Assembly (NCBI GenBank): GCA_031286325.1
Contig: JAITUT010000015.1
Span: 1-32,191 of the forward strand
Source: Helicobacteraceae bacterium
Lineage (GTDB): Bacteria; Campylobacterota; Campylobacteria; Campylobacterales; SZUA-545
Direction: 5' to 3'
DNA length: 32,191 bases
Numbering within the stretch: position 1 is the stretch's first letter; each line of letters begins with the position of its first letter. The notes beneath the pieces are model-generated. The model saw only the letters and a program-made list of their open reading frames with translations. It searched no databases and was not told the origin of the DNA. Positions 1 through 7,957 of the stretch are shown in pieces. The position numbers and the translations under genes are program-made.

Positions 1-981
1 GAAGCCCGCCATAGAGCGCACGAACTTTTCCTGCACATCGCGCGGCAGGCTTGTCGAAAGCCCGTTCAAATAGTATTCGTTCGCCTCGCGGCTCATCGGC
101 TCGACGAAAATTTGGTGGCTCGCGCGATCGGCAAAACGGCTGATTTTGTCCTCAATGCTGGGGCAATAGCGCGGACCCGTCCCTAGAATTTGTCCCGTAA
201 ATAGCGGCGCGCGATGGAAGTTGCCGCTGATGATTTCGTGGGTCGCGGCGTTTGTGTAGGCGAGGTAACACGGCAATTGCCGCGGGGCGAAATTTCGCGT
301 GTGAATACTAAACGGCTTCGGATTTTCCTGATTTGCCTGCCGCTCAAGCGCGGCGAAATCAATAGATTTCGCATCAACGCGCGGGCAAGTGCCAGTTTTG
401 AGCCGCCCGATCTCAAAACCCAACGCGCGAAGCTGTTCGGCGAGATTTATCGAGGGCATTTCGCCGATTCGCCCCATTTTCAAACTCTTTTCGCCTATAT
501 GCACGAGTCCGTTTAGGAATGTGCCGCCGCACAAGATCGCCGCTTTCGCGCGGTATTCTATGCCAAGCCGCGTAATCACGCCCGCGACCCAGCCGTTTTC
601 TACGATCAATTCCTCGATTAAATCCTGCGAGATCGTGAGATTTTCCAGACGCAGCAAAAGATCGCGCGCCGCGATCGGATAGGCGTCCATATCGATTTGT
701 ACGCGCGTGCCGCGCACCGCCTCGCCCTTGCTTTCGTTCAAAACGCGGTATTGCAATGCGGCGGCGTCCGTCAAAACGCCCATCGCGCCGCCTAAAATAT
801 CGGCTTCTTTCGCCAGATGCGACTTGCCCAAGCCGCCAATCGCGGGATTGCAACTGATCGCGGCGATCTGCGAAATTAGCGGCGTAACGAGAAGCGTTTT
901 CGCGCCCATTTTAGCCGCGATCGCCGCCGCCTCTACCCCCGCGTGCCCGCCGCCGGCGATGATAATTTCAAATGTTTTCAT
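1..981 (-). CDS. mnmG: tRNA uridine-34 carboxymethylaminomethyl modification enzyme MnmG (GidA), N-terminal 327 residues
   Basis: MnmG, with MnmE, adds the carboxymethylaminomethyl group to wobble U34 of certain tRNAs, using FAD and a folate one-carbon unit, in the cytoplasm. The reading frame is open from ATG at 981 to the window edge, so the C-terminal part is missing only because the window ends. Visible motifs are the FAD dinucleotide-binding GGGHAGVEAA (about residues 10-19), CNPAIGGLGKSH (about 44-55), LNESKGEAVRGTR, GRLKTGTCPR (about 194-203) and CYLAYTNAAT (about 258-267). All are diagnostic of the family. It is the last visible gene of the leftward operon with thiE and metH. No strong ribosome-binding site precedes its ATG, and its start overlaps the end of the small ORF upstream by 14 nt, so translational coupling is possible. 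The family call is very secure. Confidence 0.97.
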   Translation of the reverse strand, partial: MKTFEIIIAGGGHAGVEAAAIAAKMGAKTLLVTPLISQIAAISCNPAIGGLGKSHLAKEADILGGAMGVLTDAAALQYRVLNESKGEAVRGTRVQIDMDAYPIAARDLLLRLENLTISQDLIEELIVENGWVAGVITRLGIEYRAKAAILCGGTFLNGLVHIGEKSLKMGRIGEMPSINLAEQLRALGFEIGRLKTGTCPRVDAKSIDFAALERQANQENPKPFSIHTRNFAPRQLPCYLAYTNAATHEIISGNFHRAPLFTGQILGTGPRYCPSIEDKISRFADRASHQIFVEPMSREANEYYLNGLSTSLPRDVQEKFVRSMAGF

Positions 982-1342
982 TTCGCGGTTTTCTAATAGT
1001 TTTTGCCCAAAATTTCGGTGAAATAACACGCGCTAAAGTCGCTGAAAACAACGTTTTTACGCGCCTTTCTTTATAGTAACGCAACCTGATTTTCGCCGCT
1101 AAAACGCTCGCTAAATACGCGCTCTTCTTAGATCGCAGAAAATTTTTACGCTTTTCGCGGAGTTTCAAAGCGGATCGCGGCTCAATTTCTCCCGCTAGGT
1201 CAAAACGCCGCTTTTCCGCCGTCAAATCGCAACCGCCGAACGATCCGAACGAAAATCCGCGCCGCGCCGCATAGCGCAAAGTACGTTCAACCGCCGCGAT
1301 CCCAATATGGCGGGTTATACCGATTGAAAGAAACTCTCTCAT
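968..1342 (-). CDS. Small basic protein of unknown function between metH and mnmG
   Basis: This 124-codon frame starts with an ATG that shares an ATGA overlap with the metH stop and ends 14 nt inside mnmG. That is the same coupling seen between thiE and metH. Codon choice (GCG for Ala, CGC for Arg, AAA for Lys) resembles the neighbouring real genes. The product would be strongly basic, rich in Arg and Lys, with no signal peptide, no cysteine motif and no family I recognise. Against it, Arg-rich spurious frames are common in this genome, and I cannot name a homologue. If it is not a gene, 982-1338 is an otherwise unexplained gap of about 355 bp inside an operon. Confidence 0.38.
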   Translation of the reverse strand: MREFLSIGITRHIGIAAVERTLRYAARRGFSFGSFGGCDLTAEKRRFDLAGEIEPRSALKLREKRKNFLRSKKSAYLASVLAAKIRLRYYKERRVKTLFSATLARVISPKFWAKTIRKPRNENI

Positions 1343-4300
1343 ATCGCGAAATACCTCGCTTCAGGGTGGCGGCAGAAGATCGCGCAAGTCGACGCCTGAG
1401 GCGACATTAAAAAACTCTCCGACAAAGCCGCGCCGAACTCGTCGGGGCGCAAAAGGTCAAAAATTTGTTTGTTTAACGCCAAATCGGGACACGCAGGATA
1501 GCCCGGCGCGTAACGAACGCCCTTGCCGCCCGCCATTTCCTTTGACAAAAACTCGTGCGCGATGATCGCGCCCGACTCCGCTAGCTCGCCCGATAACGCG
1601 CTTACAAAGTGATAATCCTCGTATTTGCGCTCGGCGTTGAGCTCTTTCGCGTAAGTATCAAGACGCGTTCCAGAGCTTGCGAACAAAAACCCCGCCGCGT
1701 CAATTTCATTCGCCGAAAAATAGTCGGCGATCGAGCGGCGATCCTCTTTTCTTGATCGCGGGAATTTGAGCTCCGCGATCAAATTCACAACGTTTTCGTC
1801 GTAAATTTCTACGATCTCGCTTCCCGATCGACGTTTCGCGGGGAAAATTCCCGCGATCACTACGGGCGTTAAAAGTTTTTCGCCGATCAACTTCGTTTTT
1901 AAGCGGTTAAAGATCGGCTCTATTTCGTTTTTGAGCGTCGTTTCGTATTGCCTTTTATCGCGGGCGGCAAAGCCCCAGCGCGTTTTAAACAAAAGGTTCA
2001 AATTCAGGCGATCAAACGTCTCTTCGGGGGCGATTTGCAACACGCGCCGCCCGTAAAAGTTCGGCTTTTTCAGATCAAAAAAGTCTAGTTCGGGTGGGAG
2101 ATCGCGCCCTGATGTCTCCTGTGCGGAGGGCGAAACGTTTTTATTAGAAACCCTCGCGTCCGCAACGGCGGGAGATTGCGAATCAACCTCGCAATTACGA
2201 GAAGCTCCGATCGCCGCGTTCTTTTTCGCGATCAAAGACGTTTTTTTCAGCGTCCCGCTCGCCAACTCGTTCAGCGCGTTTATGGCGTCAAAGGCGTCGC
2301 GGCAATAGACGACTGGCGCGTCATAGAGCGGCTGGCAAAACTCGGCGACAAAATTTTTATTTAACGCCGCGCCGCCCAGCAAAACAGGGATTTTTAGCCC
2401 GTCCGCTTGCATTTGCGCGAGGTTTTCCGCCATAATTTGCGTGGATTTCACAAGCAAACCGCTCATTCCGATCGCGTCCGCGCTATGCTCCGCCGCCCTG
2501 CGCGCAAACTCCTCATACGACGTTTTGATCCCGATATTCACGACATCAAACCCGTTGTTCGACAGCAGAATATCCACGAGATTTTTCCCTACGTCGTGGA
2601 CATCGCCCTTGACGGTGCCAATCACGATTTTGAGGCGCTTTGCGCCCTCTTTGCGCGGCAGAAACGGCGCGAGCGAATCTACCGCCGCCTTCATCGCCTC
2701 CGCGCCGCGCAACACGAACGGCAGTCGCATACGCCCGTCTCCAAAACGCTCGCCGATCTCTTTCATCGCTCCGATCAAAAGTTCATTTACAATTTTTTCG
2801 GGCGCGATCCTCTCTTTCGCGGCGAGGACTTTTGCTATCAAAGCCTCTTTCTGCCCGCTAATTAAAAAATTTACGATCTGATCTTCTTCGCTCTCATTGG
2901 CCGCGATCGCGGTTGTTTCGGCGAGAGGATTTTTGCCTTCAAAATGCGCGATAAACTCAAAGAGCGCGTTCTCTTCGCCCGACAAAAGTCGCTCGCACAT
3001 CGCGAGGTCTTTAAGCGCGATCTTTTCAGGCGGCACGATAGATCGCGTATTCACGATCGCCATCGTCAAGCCGCGATCAATCGCTTGGCGCAAAAAGACG
3101 CTGTTTAAAAGTTCGCGCGAATAACCTTTAAGCCCGAACGAGACATTAGAGACGCCCAAAGACGCGCCGACTTTTTTGTATTTTTCGCGCAACGAGGCGA
3201 TCGCGCTCAAAGTCTCCCGCGCCGAAAAGCGGTACTCTTCATCGCCGCTCGCGATCGTGAAAGTCAGCAGGTCAAAGACTAAATCGCCTTCGTCCAGCCC
3301 AGCCGCGATCGCGAGATTTCGCATTCTTTCGGCAATTTCTAATTTTTTCGCCGCGCTTTTTGCCATTCCGCTTTCGTCAATCGCGAGGCACAAAAGCGCC
3401 GCGCCGTGCTTTTTCGCGATCCGCGCCACCGCGTTAAACTTCGCCTCGCCGTCCTCCAAATTCGCGGAGTTTATGATCGCGCGACCGCCGAACTTTTTCA
3501 GCCCCGCCTCAATCGCTTCGGGCTTTGTCGAGTCAATCATCAAAGGAAGCGGCGCGGCGAGGGCGAATTTGCCCGCCAAAATCGTCATATCGTAAATCTC
3601 GTCGCGCCCCGCGAAACCAACCGAGAGATCAAGCGCGTCCGCGCCGCTTGCGATCTGCTCGTTCGCCACCGCGAGCGCCTTTTCGTAATCCTCCGAGAGC
3701 AAAAGATCACGAAACGCCTTGCTGCCTGTGGCGTTCGCGCGTTCGCCTACTAGGAGGCAAGGCGTTTTGGCGATCGGCGTCGCGTTAAAAAGCGAAGTTA
3801 AAAAATGACGTTTTGCGTTTGTGTTTGCGCGCGGCGTTTGAGAGTTTAGGCGATCCGCAAGAGCTTTAATGTGCGCGGGGGTAGTGCCGCAGCAGCCGCC
3901 CGCGAAACAAACGCCGTTATTCGCCGCGATTTCCGCTGTAAGGTCGGCAAACTCGCTCGCGCCCATTGGATAAAGCGTCTTGCCGCCGATATTTTGCGGC
4001 AACCCAGCATTGGCGTGAATACTGATATTTTTCTGGGAATTTTCAGCGAGAGTTTTAATATGCCGCGCCGCGAGGTCGGGTCCCACGCCGCAATTTAGCC
4101 CGATTGAGAGGAGATCGTAAGGCGACAAAATCGCGGCGAGGGTCTGCGCGTCCGTGCCGATAAGCATCGCGCCAGCGCTCTCAATCGTCGCGCTGACCAT
4201 TATCTCCGCGCTTGCGCCAGTCTCGCGCTTCGCGTTGTTAATTCCCGCGATCGCCGCTTTAATTTGCAACGGGTCTTGGCAGGTTTCGAGGAGAATTATC

Positions 4301-4743
4301 TCCGCGCCAGCATTGATCGCGCCCCGCGCCGCCGAGCGATAACCCGCCGCCATTTCGTCAAAATTTATATGCCCCAAACTCGGCAGCTTCGTGCCCGGAC
4401 CCAGCGAAGCCGCGACAAATCGCGGTTTTTCTGGAGTGGAAAATTTCGCGCAACACTCTTTTGCGATCTTAACCGCCGCCGCCGCCAATTCTTCGGCGCG
4501 TTCGGCTATGCCAAATTCCTCCAAAACCCAAGGCAAAGCGCCGAATGAATTGCTCTTTAAAATATCCGCGCCCGCGGCGAGATATTCCGCGTGGATTTCG
4601 GCGATCAGATCGGGTTCGATCTCGTTCAAAAGTTCGGCGCAAGAGCCAGCCGCCTCCAACTTTGCCGCGCCTTTCTCCGCGATCAAAGTACCCATCGCGC
4701 CGTCTAAAATTAAATATCGTTTTTTGATGATTTCCCGTATCAT
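1339..4743 (-). CDS. metH: Cobalamin-dependent methionine synthase MetH
   Basis: MetH transfers a methyl group from 5-methyltetrahydrofolate to homocysteine through cobalamin, making methionine in the cytoplasm. All four modules are visible in 1134 residues. The homocysteine domain has zinc ligands in LNCGVGPD (about residue 215) and GGCCGTTP (about 282-284). The folate domain begins at VGERANATGSKAF. The cobalamin domain carries the DXHXXG motif in GDVHDVGKN (about 712-720). The SAM-dependent reactivation domain has RYAPGYPACPD near residue 1078 and ends in HPEARYFAI. The protein is slightly shorter than E. coli MetH, and the shortening is not in a catalytic motif. I chose the ATG at 4743, which gives an ATGA overlap with the thiE stop, over an in-frame start eight codons upstream that would run deeper into thiE. 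It sits in a leftward operon thiE-metH-ORF-mnmG, a one-carbon and cofactor grouping. Confidence 0.97.
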   Translation of the reverse strand: MIREIIKKRYLILDGAMGTLIAEKGAAKLEAAGSCAELLNEIEPDLIAEIHAEYLAAGADILKSNSFGALPWVLEEFGIAERAEELAAAAVKIAKECCAKFSTPEKPRFVAASLGPGTKLPSLGHINFDEMAAGYRSAARGAINAGAEIILLETCQDPLQIKAAIAGINNAKRETGASAEIMVSATIESAGAMLIGTDAQTLAAILSPYDLLSIGLNCGVGPDLAARHIKTLAENSQKNISIHANAGLPQNIGGKTLYPMGASEFADLTAEIAANNGVCFAGGCCGTTPAHIKALADRLNSQTPRANTNAKRHFLTSLFNATPIAKTPCLLVGERANATGSKAFRDLLLSEDYEKALAVANEQIASGADALDLSVGFAGRDEIYDMTILAGKFALAAPLPLMIDSTKPEAIEAGLKKFGGRAIINSANLEDGEAKFNAVARIAKKHGAALLCLAIDESGMAKSAAKKLEIAERMRNLAIAAGLDEGDLVFDLLTFTIASGDEEYRFSARETLSAIASLREKYKKVGASLGVSNVSFGLKGYSRELLNSVFLRQAIDRGLTMAIVNTRSIVPPEKIALKDLAMCERLLSGEENALFEFIAHFEGKNPLAETTAIAANESEEDQIVNFLISGQKEALIAKVLAAKERIAPEKIVNELLIGAMKEIGERFGDGRMRLPFVLRGAEAMKAAVDSLAPFLPRKEGAKRLKIVIGTVKGDVHDVGKNLVDILLSNNGFDVVNIGIKTSYEEFARRAAEHSADAIGMSGLLVKSTQIMAENLAQMQADGLKIPVLLGGAALNKNFVAEFCQPLYDAPVVYCRDAFDAINALNELASGTLKKTSLIAKKNAAIGASRNCEVDSQSPAVADARVSNKNVSPSAQETSGRDLPPELDFFDLKKPNFYGRRVLQIAPEETFDRLNLNLLFKTRWGFAARDKRQYETTLKNEIEPIFNRLKTKLIGEKLLTPVVIAGIFPAKRRSGSEIVEIYDENVVNLIAELKFPRSRKEDRRSIADYFSANEIDAAGFLFASSGTRLDTYAKELNAERKYEDYHFVSALSGELAESGAIIAHEFLSKEMAGGKGVRYAPGYPACPDLALNKQIFDLLRPDEFGAALSESFLMSPQASTCAIFCRHPEARYFAI

Positions 4744-5357
4744 TTCGCCTCTTGTTTTATTTCGCAAATTCGCGTAAATTCACGCGCGGTTTTTTCTACA
4801 TCTAGAGCTTCCCAAAGCGCGGTGATTACGGCGATCAAATTCGCTCCTTCGCGCGCGAGCGGTTCAGCGTTTTCTAATGTAATCCCGCCGATCGCGCACT
4901 TTGGAATTTTGAAATTTTCGGCGAAAATTTTATGATCTTTCAAAACTGGCGCGTTGGGTTTGGTTCGCGATCTAAAACACGCGCCGAAAGAAACATAACT
5001 CGCGCCGTGTTTTTCGGCGAATTTCGCGCGATCTAAATCGTCGTAACACGAAACGCCTATGATCGCGTTATCGCCCAAAATTTCGCGCGCTTTTCGCAAA
5101 CTTTCATCGCCGCCGCCAATATGCGCTCCGCAATTTAATTTACGCGCTAAATCTACGCGATCGTTTATCACAAATTCCGCATTATATTTCGCGCACAAAT
5201 CGCGCAATTTTTCCGCGATCGAAAGCAAATCGCGATCGCTTAAATTTTTCTCGCGCAGCTGGTAAATTTTCGCGCCGCCCTTTAAGGCTTTTTCGGCGAT
5301 AATCGGTGAAATGTTCGCGCCGCCGATCGCGTATAAGGAATTAAGTATGTTTTTCAA
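4740..5357 (-). CDS. thiE: Thiamine-phosphate synthase ThiE
   Basis: ThiE joins the hydroxymethylpyrimidine diphosphate and thiazole phosphate moieties to form thiamine phosphate in the cytoplasm. The 205-residue length is normal. Family motifs are present: YQLREKNLSDRDLL, FVINDRVDLARK, a GAHIGGGDE loop that replaces the usual G-V-H-L-G-Q-x-D, IIGVSCYD (normally I-I-G-x-S), and CAIGGITLENA near the C-terminus. The best start is TTG at 5357 with AAGG about 8 nt upstream; no ATG lies nearby in frame. The stop overlaps the metH start as ATGA. The gene begins immediately beside the palindromic repeat block at 5360-5643, so its promoter must lie in or beyond that block or be embedded in it. Confidence 0.94.
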   Translation of the reverse strand: MKNILNSLYAIGGANISPIIAEKALKGGAKIYQLREKNLSDRDLLSIAEKLRDLCAKYNAEFVINDRVDLARKLNCGAHIGGGDESLRKAREILGDNAIIGVSCYDDLDRAKFAEKHGASYVSFGACFRSRTKPNAPVLKDHKIFAENFKIPKCAIGGITLENAEPLAREGANLIAVITALWEALDVEKTAREFTRICEIKQEAK

Positions 5358-5359
5358 AG

Positions 5360-5643
5360 ACGAGCCTTATTGCCGCCGCAAAGCGCGGCGAATTTGCGTG
5401 CGACGACGCTTGCGGCGTTACTGCGTAGGTTTCCAAACAGACGGCGTTTAAGAGCTACGAAACCCAAGCTAAAGCCTTATGTTCCCGTTGCGCTCGCGGT
5501 AGCGAAAAGGAGCGCAAGCGAAGTTGAGCGGTAGCGAGTAGCGCAACGGGCGCAAATTGCCCAGCAGGGCTGAACGGCAATTTGCGAGGTTTCCAAAGGC
5601 AAAGCCTTTGGTCGCAAGCGGGAACTTTGCTCCCGCGAGAAGT
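5360..5643. repeat. Host palindromic repeat mosaic with four consecutive hairpins
   Basis: This non-coding block lies between thiE and the prophage. The first part (about 5362-5435) matches the repeat inside the MATE gene at 18219-18293 (GCCTTATT, CCGCCGC, AAGCGCGGC, TTGCGGCGTTACTGCG). Then come four inverted repeats in a row: 5484-5494 with 5540-5550 (11 bp, perfect), 5551-5561 with 5576-5586 (11 bp, perfect), 5593-5600 with 5604-5611 (8 bp, 3-nt loop), and 5618-5623 with 5631-5636 (6 bp). The last two hairpins recur at 17115-17163 and 18323-18372. It looks like a dispersed repetitive extragenic palindrome or a structured transcript. Its function is unknown. Confidence 0.75.
5623..5643 (+). 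repeat. Candidate attL: 21-bp direct repeat at the left prophage boundary
   Basis: The 21 bp here are identical to 17084-17104 at the other end of the AT-rich phage block. They start AACTTTGC and end GAGAAGT. Base composition switches from host-like to AT-rich directly after this copy. A second shared word, GCTGAACGGC, occurs at 5569-5578 and 17042-17051. Because both copies belong to a host repeat family, the identity could be independent of integration. No tRNA gene is visible at the site. Confidence 0.42.
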
Positions 5644-5706
5644 TTTTGAAAGGAAAGTCTGTAGAAGTATCTGCCTAACGAAGGCTCTCTATATGGGCAT
5701 TTGTCG

Positions 5707-5726
5707 TGGTATAAATCTGGTATAAA
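5707..5726 (+). promoter_or_regulatory. Paired TGGTATAAA motifs at the left prophage end
   Basis: Two identical 9-bp words TGGTATAAA lie at 5707-5715 and 5718-5726, 11 bp or one helical turn apart, inside the phage end. This spacing suits binding of a protein to one face of the DNA, for example integrase arm sites or a repressor. The function is an inference from spacing only. Confidence 0.25.
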
Positions 5727-5770
5727 CACCCTAAACCCCTTCTGGACTGTTATCATACCAAATTATAGGT

Positions 5771-5776
5771 TATAAT
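5771..5776 (+). promoter_or_regulatory. Possible -10 element for the rightward phage gene series
   Basis: A TATAAT hexamer in very AT-rich DNA lies 76 bp upstream of the first phage gene. No convincing -35 box is seen. The gene itself has a strong AGGAGGG ribosome-binding site at about 5839-5845. This would be the only obvious promoter for the whole rightward set. Confidence 0.35.
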
Positions 5777-5851
5777 TTGTTAACTACTATGTGTATGAAT
5801 TATGAGAGTTATTAAATTTGGTAGTTAGAAAAGGATATAGGAGGGCGAGAA

Positions 5852-6844
5852 ATGGCTCTAAATTTTAGTAGTATGACCACAGCACGACTTTTAGACTTAA
5901 TATATGCTTGGTATGTAGAACAAATTCCACCATATAAAACTGTAAATACAGGGTCAACCTTAAAACCAATTTTGGTGGAAGTAGCGCGAACCGAATCTGA
6001 CTATAGACTAACAGCGTTAGATATTCTTGCAAGTCTAACTGCTATAACAGACTTTCCATATATAATTGGTGTCGGCGAATCAACAGTAGAACAGATGAAA
6101 ACTATCGCTGTGTCTTTGGGTATCTCTCATTCATCTTTATCCATTACTAGTGGAACTCATATCACAAATCAAATTGTAAGTCAGTTCAAAGCTTTAGAAA
6201 CAATAATAAATAATAAAGTGAGTGAATTACAGACAACAGCAGATATATTACACATTGCTTATCCCTCTAAGATTGACCCGTCTGACTTAAAAGCGTTAGT
6301 GGATAATCGTCAGATGATAGACATTTGGGATATAGAAGAACAAATGCTTGAGTATTTAAGACTTGAGGAGTTACAAGCTCTCATTATTGGTTTGGAGATG
6401 AAACCCCTCTCAGGTGAGAGTTTATCGTCTTTAGTGTCTAGAATAAACGGAATGATTGTCAAATTAAAAATAGACGCGAATGAACTTGATATTACTATAC
6501 CTTCTATTATTAAACCAATGTGGTTCAAAAAATCAATAGATGACGAACGAAACCGATTAGCCGCAGTTGAAGCGGAGAGAATAAGATTAGAGGAATTAAA
6601 AGATAGAGCGGACGAACTAGGACTAACATATCCACCAGACATTACAGCGGTAGAGTTGGAAGCTATGATTGCGGCTGAGGAAAAGAGACTAGCGGAATTG
6701 AATAATGGCGGTAACGGCAATAGCGGTGGAACAGATAAGCCCGATCCAGACCCTACAATACGAACTGGCGTATGTCATTACTACGGCAATGGTCTTAATT
6801 CTACTAGCGGTGTTAACAACAATATATTCGGATATGGAGGCTAA
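5852..6844 (+). CDS. Phage protein of unknown function with HeH/SAP-like repeats and a glycine-asparagine-rich tail
   Basis: This 330-residue protein has a strong ribosome-binding site (AGGAGGG, 6 nt before ATG). I recognise no enzyme. Three degenerate motifs of the form hydrophobic-x-I-x-(Y/I)-P-x-x-I-x-x-x-x-(L/F) recur near residues 131-148 (IAYPSKIDPSDLKALV), 214-231 (ITIPSIIKPMWFKKSI) and 260-278 (LTYPPDITAVELEAMI). They resemble the short helix-extended-helix (HeH/LEM/SAP-like) fold used by some phage proteins. The last two are linked by a charged helix rich in E, R and A. The C-terminus (about 283-330) is Gly/Asn/Asp-rich and ends in NNNIFGYGG. It has no signal peptide or TM segment. 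Its place directly before the lysis genes could suggest a role in lysis, head decoration or tail structure, but no catalytic motif supports an endolysin. Confidence 0.8.
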   Translation: MALNFSSMTTARLLDLIYAWYVEQIPPYKTVNTGSTLKPILVEVARTESDYRLTALDILASLTAITDFPYIIGVGESTVEQMKTIAVSLGISHSSLSITSGTHITNQIVSQFKALETIINNKVSELQTTADILHIAYPSKIDPSDLKALVDNRQMIDIWDIEEQMLEYLRLEELQALIIGLEMKPLSGESLSSLVSRINGMIVKLKIDANELDITIPSIIKPMWFKKSIDDERNRLAAVEAERIRLEELKDRADELGLTYPPDITAVELEAMIAAEEKRLAELNNGGNGNSGGTDKPDPDPTIRTGVCHYYGNGLNSTSGVNNNIFGYGG

Positions 6845-6925
6845 ATGATTGTGATAGAGGCTTTAATTCAGTTTATAGCAATAGTGGCTCTATTGAAGAT
6901 ATTAGCAATTATACAGGGTGTATAA
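6845..6925 (+). CDS. Very small hydrophobic peptide (26 residues)
   Basis: The ATG follows the previous stop directly (TAA then ATG). The 26 residues, MIVIEALIQFIAIVALLKIL and then AIIQGV, form a single membrane-spanning segment. It lies just upstream of the XhlA-like holin gene, so a role as a small lysis or antiholin-like peptide is possible. No ribosome-binding site of its own is clear, so it would depend on coupling to the upstream gene. It may instead be a chance frame. Confidence 0.35.
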   Translation: MIVIEALIQFIAIVALLKILAIIQGV

Positions 6926-6942
6926 ATAGACAGGGGGTTAAA

Positions 6943-7308
6943 ATGGAAACAAAGACTAAAACACCAGAAGAACGATTGGAGATACTTGAAGATAGACAAG
7001 ATATTGTAATCCAAGATATTATAAGGATAAAGGCTGACATAAACAGCATAGAGTATAAGTTAAACTCAATGAATACGGCTATTACAAATGGTTTTAATAA
7101 TATAAGAGTAGAGATGAAAGAGATGACTAAGGCTATGTCTGATATGAAGGATAGGATAGACCATAAAATGTATGAGTTGGATAAAACCTATTCCGTATCG
7201 TATTCCGTTTTAGCTACAAAAGTGTTCTTTGGCGTATCAATCTTAGGGACTATCGGCTCTGCTCTTGTAGCTTGGCTAGTATCTACATTCACGAAAGGCG
7301 TCCATTAA
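6943..7308 (+). CDS. XhlA-like hemolysin/holin family protein
   Basis: This 121-residue protein has an N-terminal coiled coil (about residues 8-80, with regular I/L/M spacing in DIIRIKADINSIEYKLNSM and following) and one membrane segment near the C-terminus (about 88-112, TKVFFGVSILGTIGSALVAW). This is the architecture of the XhlA family, small membrane proteins that work with a holin and endolysin in phage lysis cassettes. AGGGGG lies a few bases before the ATG. It is followed within 2 nt by a second membrane protein and then by overlapping spanin-like genes, which supports a lysis role at the inner membrane. The call rests on architecture and context rather than on a long conserved motif. 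Confidence 0.65.
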   Translation: METKTKTPEERLEILEDRQDIVIQDIIRIKADINSIEYKLNSMNTAITNGFNNIRVEMKEMTKAMSDMKDRIDHKMYELDKTYSVSYSVLATKVFFGVSILGTIGSALVAWLVSTFTKGVH

Positions 7309-7310
7309 CA

Positions 7311-7610
7311 ATGAAAGAGTTTTTCAAACAACTTATTATCGCTAATTCAGGCAAGTCCTCAACAAGGTTTATCAATCTCGTAGGGTCGTTTCTGTTAGGG
7401 TTTGTAATACTTCTAATGCAAGGGTTTATCTGCTATTTAATCATAGACAGGAGCAATCTAGACTACCTTAAGACAGCCTTAGAGTATCAGGCGTATTTTT
7501 ATTCAATATTCGCGGCAACAACGGTAGGCGGTTACTCGCTCAACAAGTTCTTTACCTCTAGACACCCCGCTAAAGTGGTGGAGAAGGGTTTGCAATGTTC
7601 GAGCAGATAA
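7311..7610 (+). CDS. Two-TM membrane protein, candidate holin
   Basis: The product is 99 residues if the ATG at 7311, two bases after the previous stop, is used. A start 13 codons upstream would overlap the XhlA-like gene. Two hydrophobic segments, about residues 22-46 (FINLVGSFLLGFVILLMQGF) and 65-84, are separated by a short polar stretch (IDRSNLDYLK). The ends are basic or polar. This is the size and topology of a class II holin or a phage membrane partner protein. The C-terminal 16 nt overlap the next gene. No family motif is decisive. Confidence 0.55.
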   Translation: MKEFFKQLIIANSGKSSTRFINLVGSFLLGFVILLMQGFICYLIIDRSNLDYLKTALEYQAYFYSIFAATTVGGYSLNKFFTSRHPAKVVEKGLQCSSR

Positions 7611-7957
7611 TTAGAGCTTCCATTGTTGTATCCTTGCTTGTCATCGCTATACTCTGCTGTTATATCGCCCATTTAACTAATGTCAATAGCGAATTGGAGA
7701 ACGAGCTTAAAGTATGTCAGAATAATTTGGCTATGGAGCGATCGTTAAATAGCAAATTACTTAAAGAAAGAGACGATGAAACCAACGAATGTATCTCAAA
7801 ATTACAAAAAGAGAATGAAAAGGTATTGCAAGCTCAGGAAATTATCGCTAGAATTAACGCGAAAAACGTCATTAAATTAGGTGATACGAAATGCAATGTG
7901 TCATTAAGCGAGGATAACTATATTTTAGGAAAATTAAATGAGCGGAACACTCGCTAA
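7595..7957 (+). CDS. Rz-like inner-membrane spanin
   Basis: This 120-residue protein has an N-terminal signal-anchor (about residues 7-27, ASIVVSLLVIAILCCYIAHL) followed by a periplasmic alpha-helical coiled-coil region (about 30-90, SELENELKVCQNNLAMERSL and following) that is rich in N, E, K and L. This is the i-spanin layout. AAGGG lies 8 nt before the ATG. The end of the gene overlaps the following lipoprotein gene by 20 nt, typical of Rz/Rz1 pairs, which fuse inner and outer membranes at the last stage of lysis. A C-terminal segment (GDTKCNVSLSEDNYIL) may pair with the partner. The call is by architecture. Confidence 0.6.
   Translation: MFEQIIRASIVVSLLVIAILCCYIAHLTNVNSELENELKVCQNNLAMERSLNSKLLKERDDETNECISKLQKENEKVLQAQEIIARINAKNVIKLGDTKCNVSLSEDNYILGKLNERNTR

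Noticed and set aside
2407-2881. Long plus-strand open frames opposite metH
   Set aside because: They are antisense shadows of a gene whose every domain motif is intact. Their products are Arg/Ser-rich with no family features.
5623-5643. tRNA gene as the phage attachment site
   Set aside because: I looked for an acceptor stem and T-loop sequence (GGTTCGA) near both ends and found none. The site is in a palindromic repeat.
5469-5756. Minus-strand open frame of 95 codons across the palindromic block and left phage end
   Set aside because: It crosses the hairpins and the composition boundary, has no ribosome-binding site support, and has no recognisable protein features.
5852-6844. Endolysin call for the 330-residue protein
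   Set aside because: No lysozyme, amidase, CHAP or peptidase motif can be seen, and position alone is not enough.
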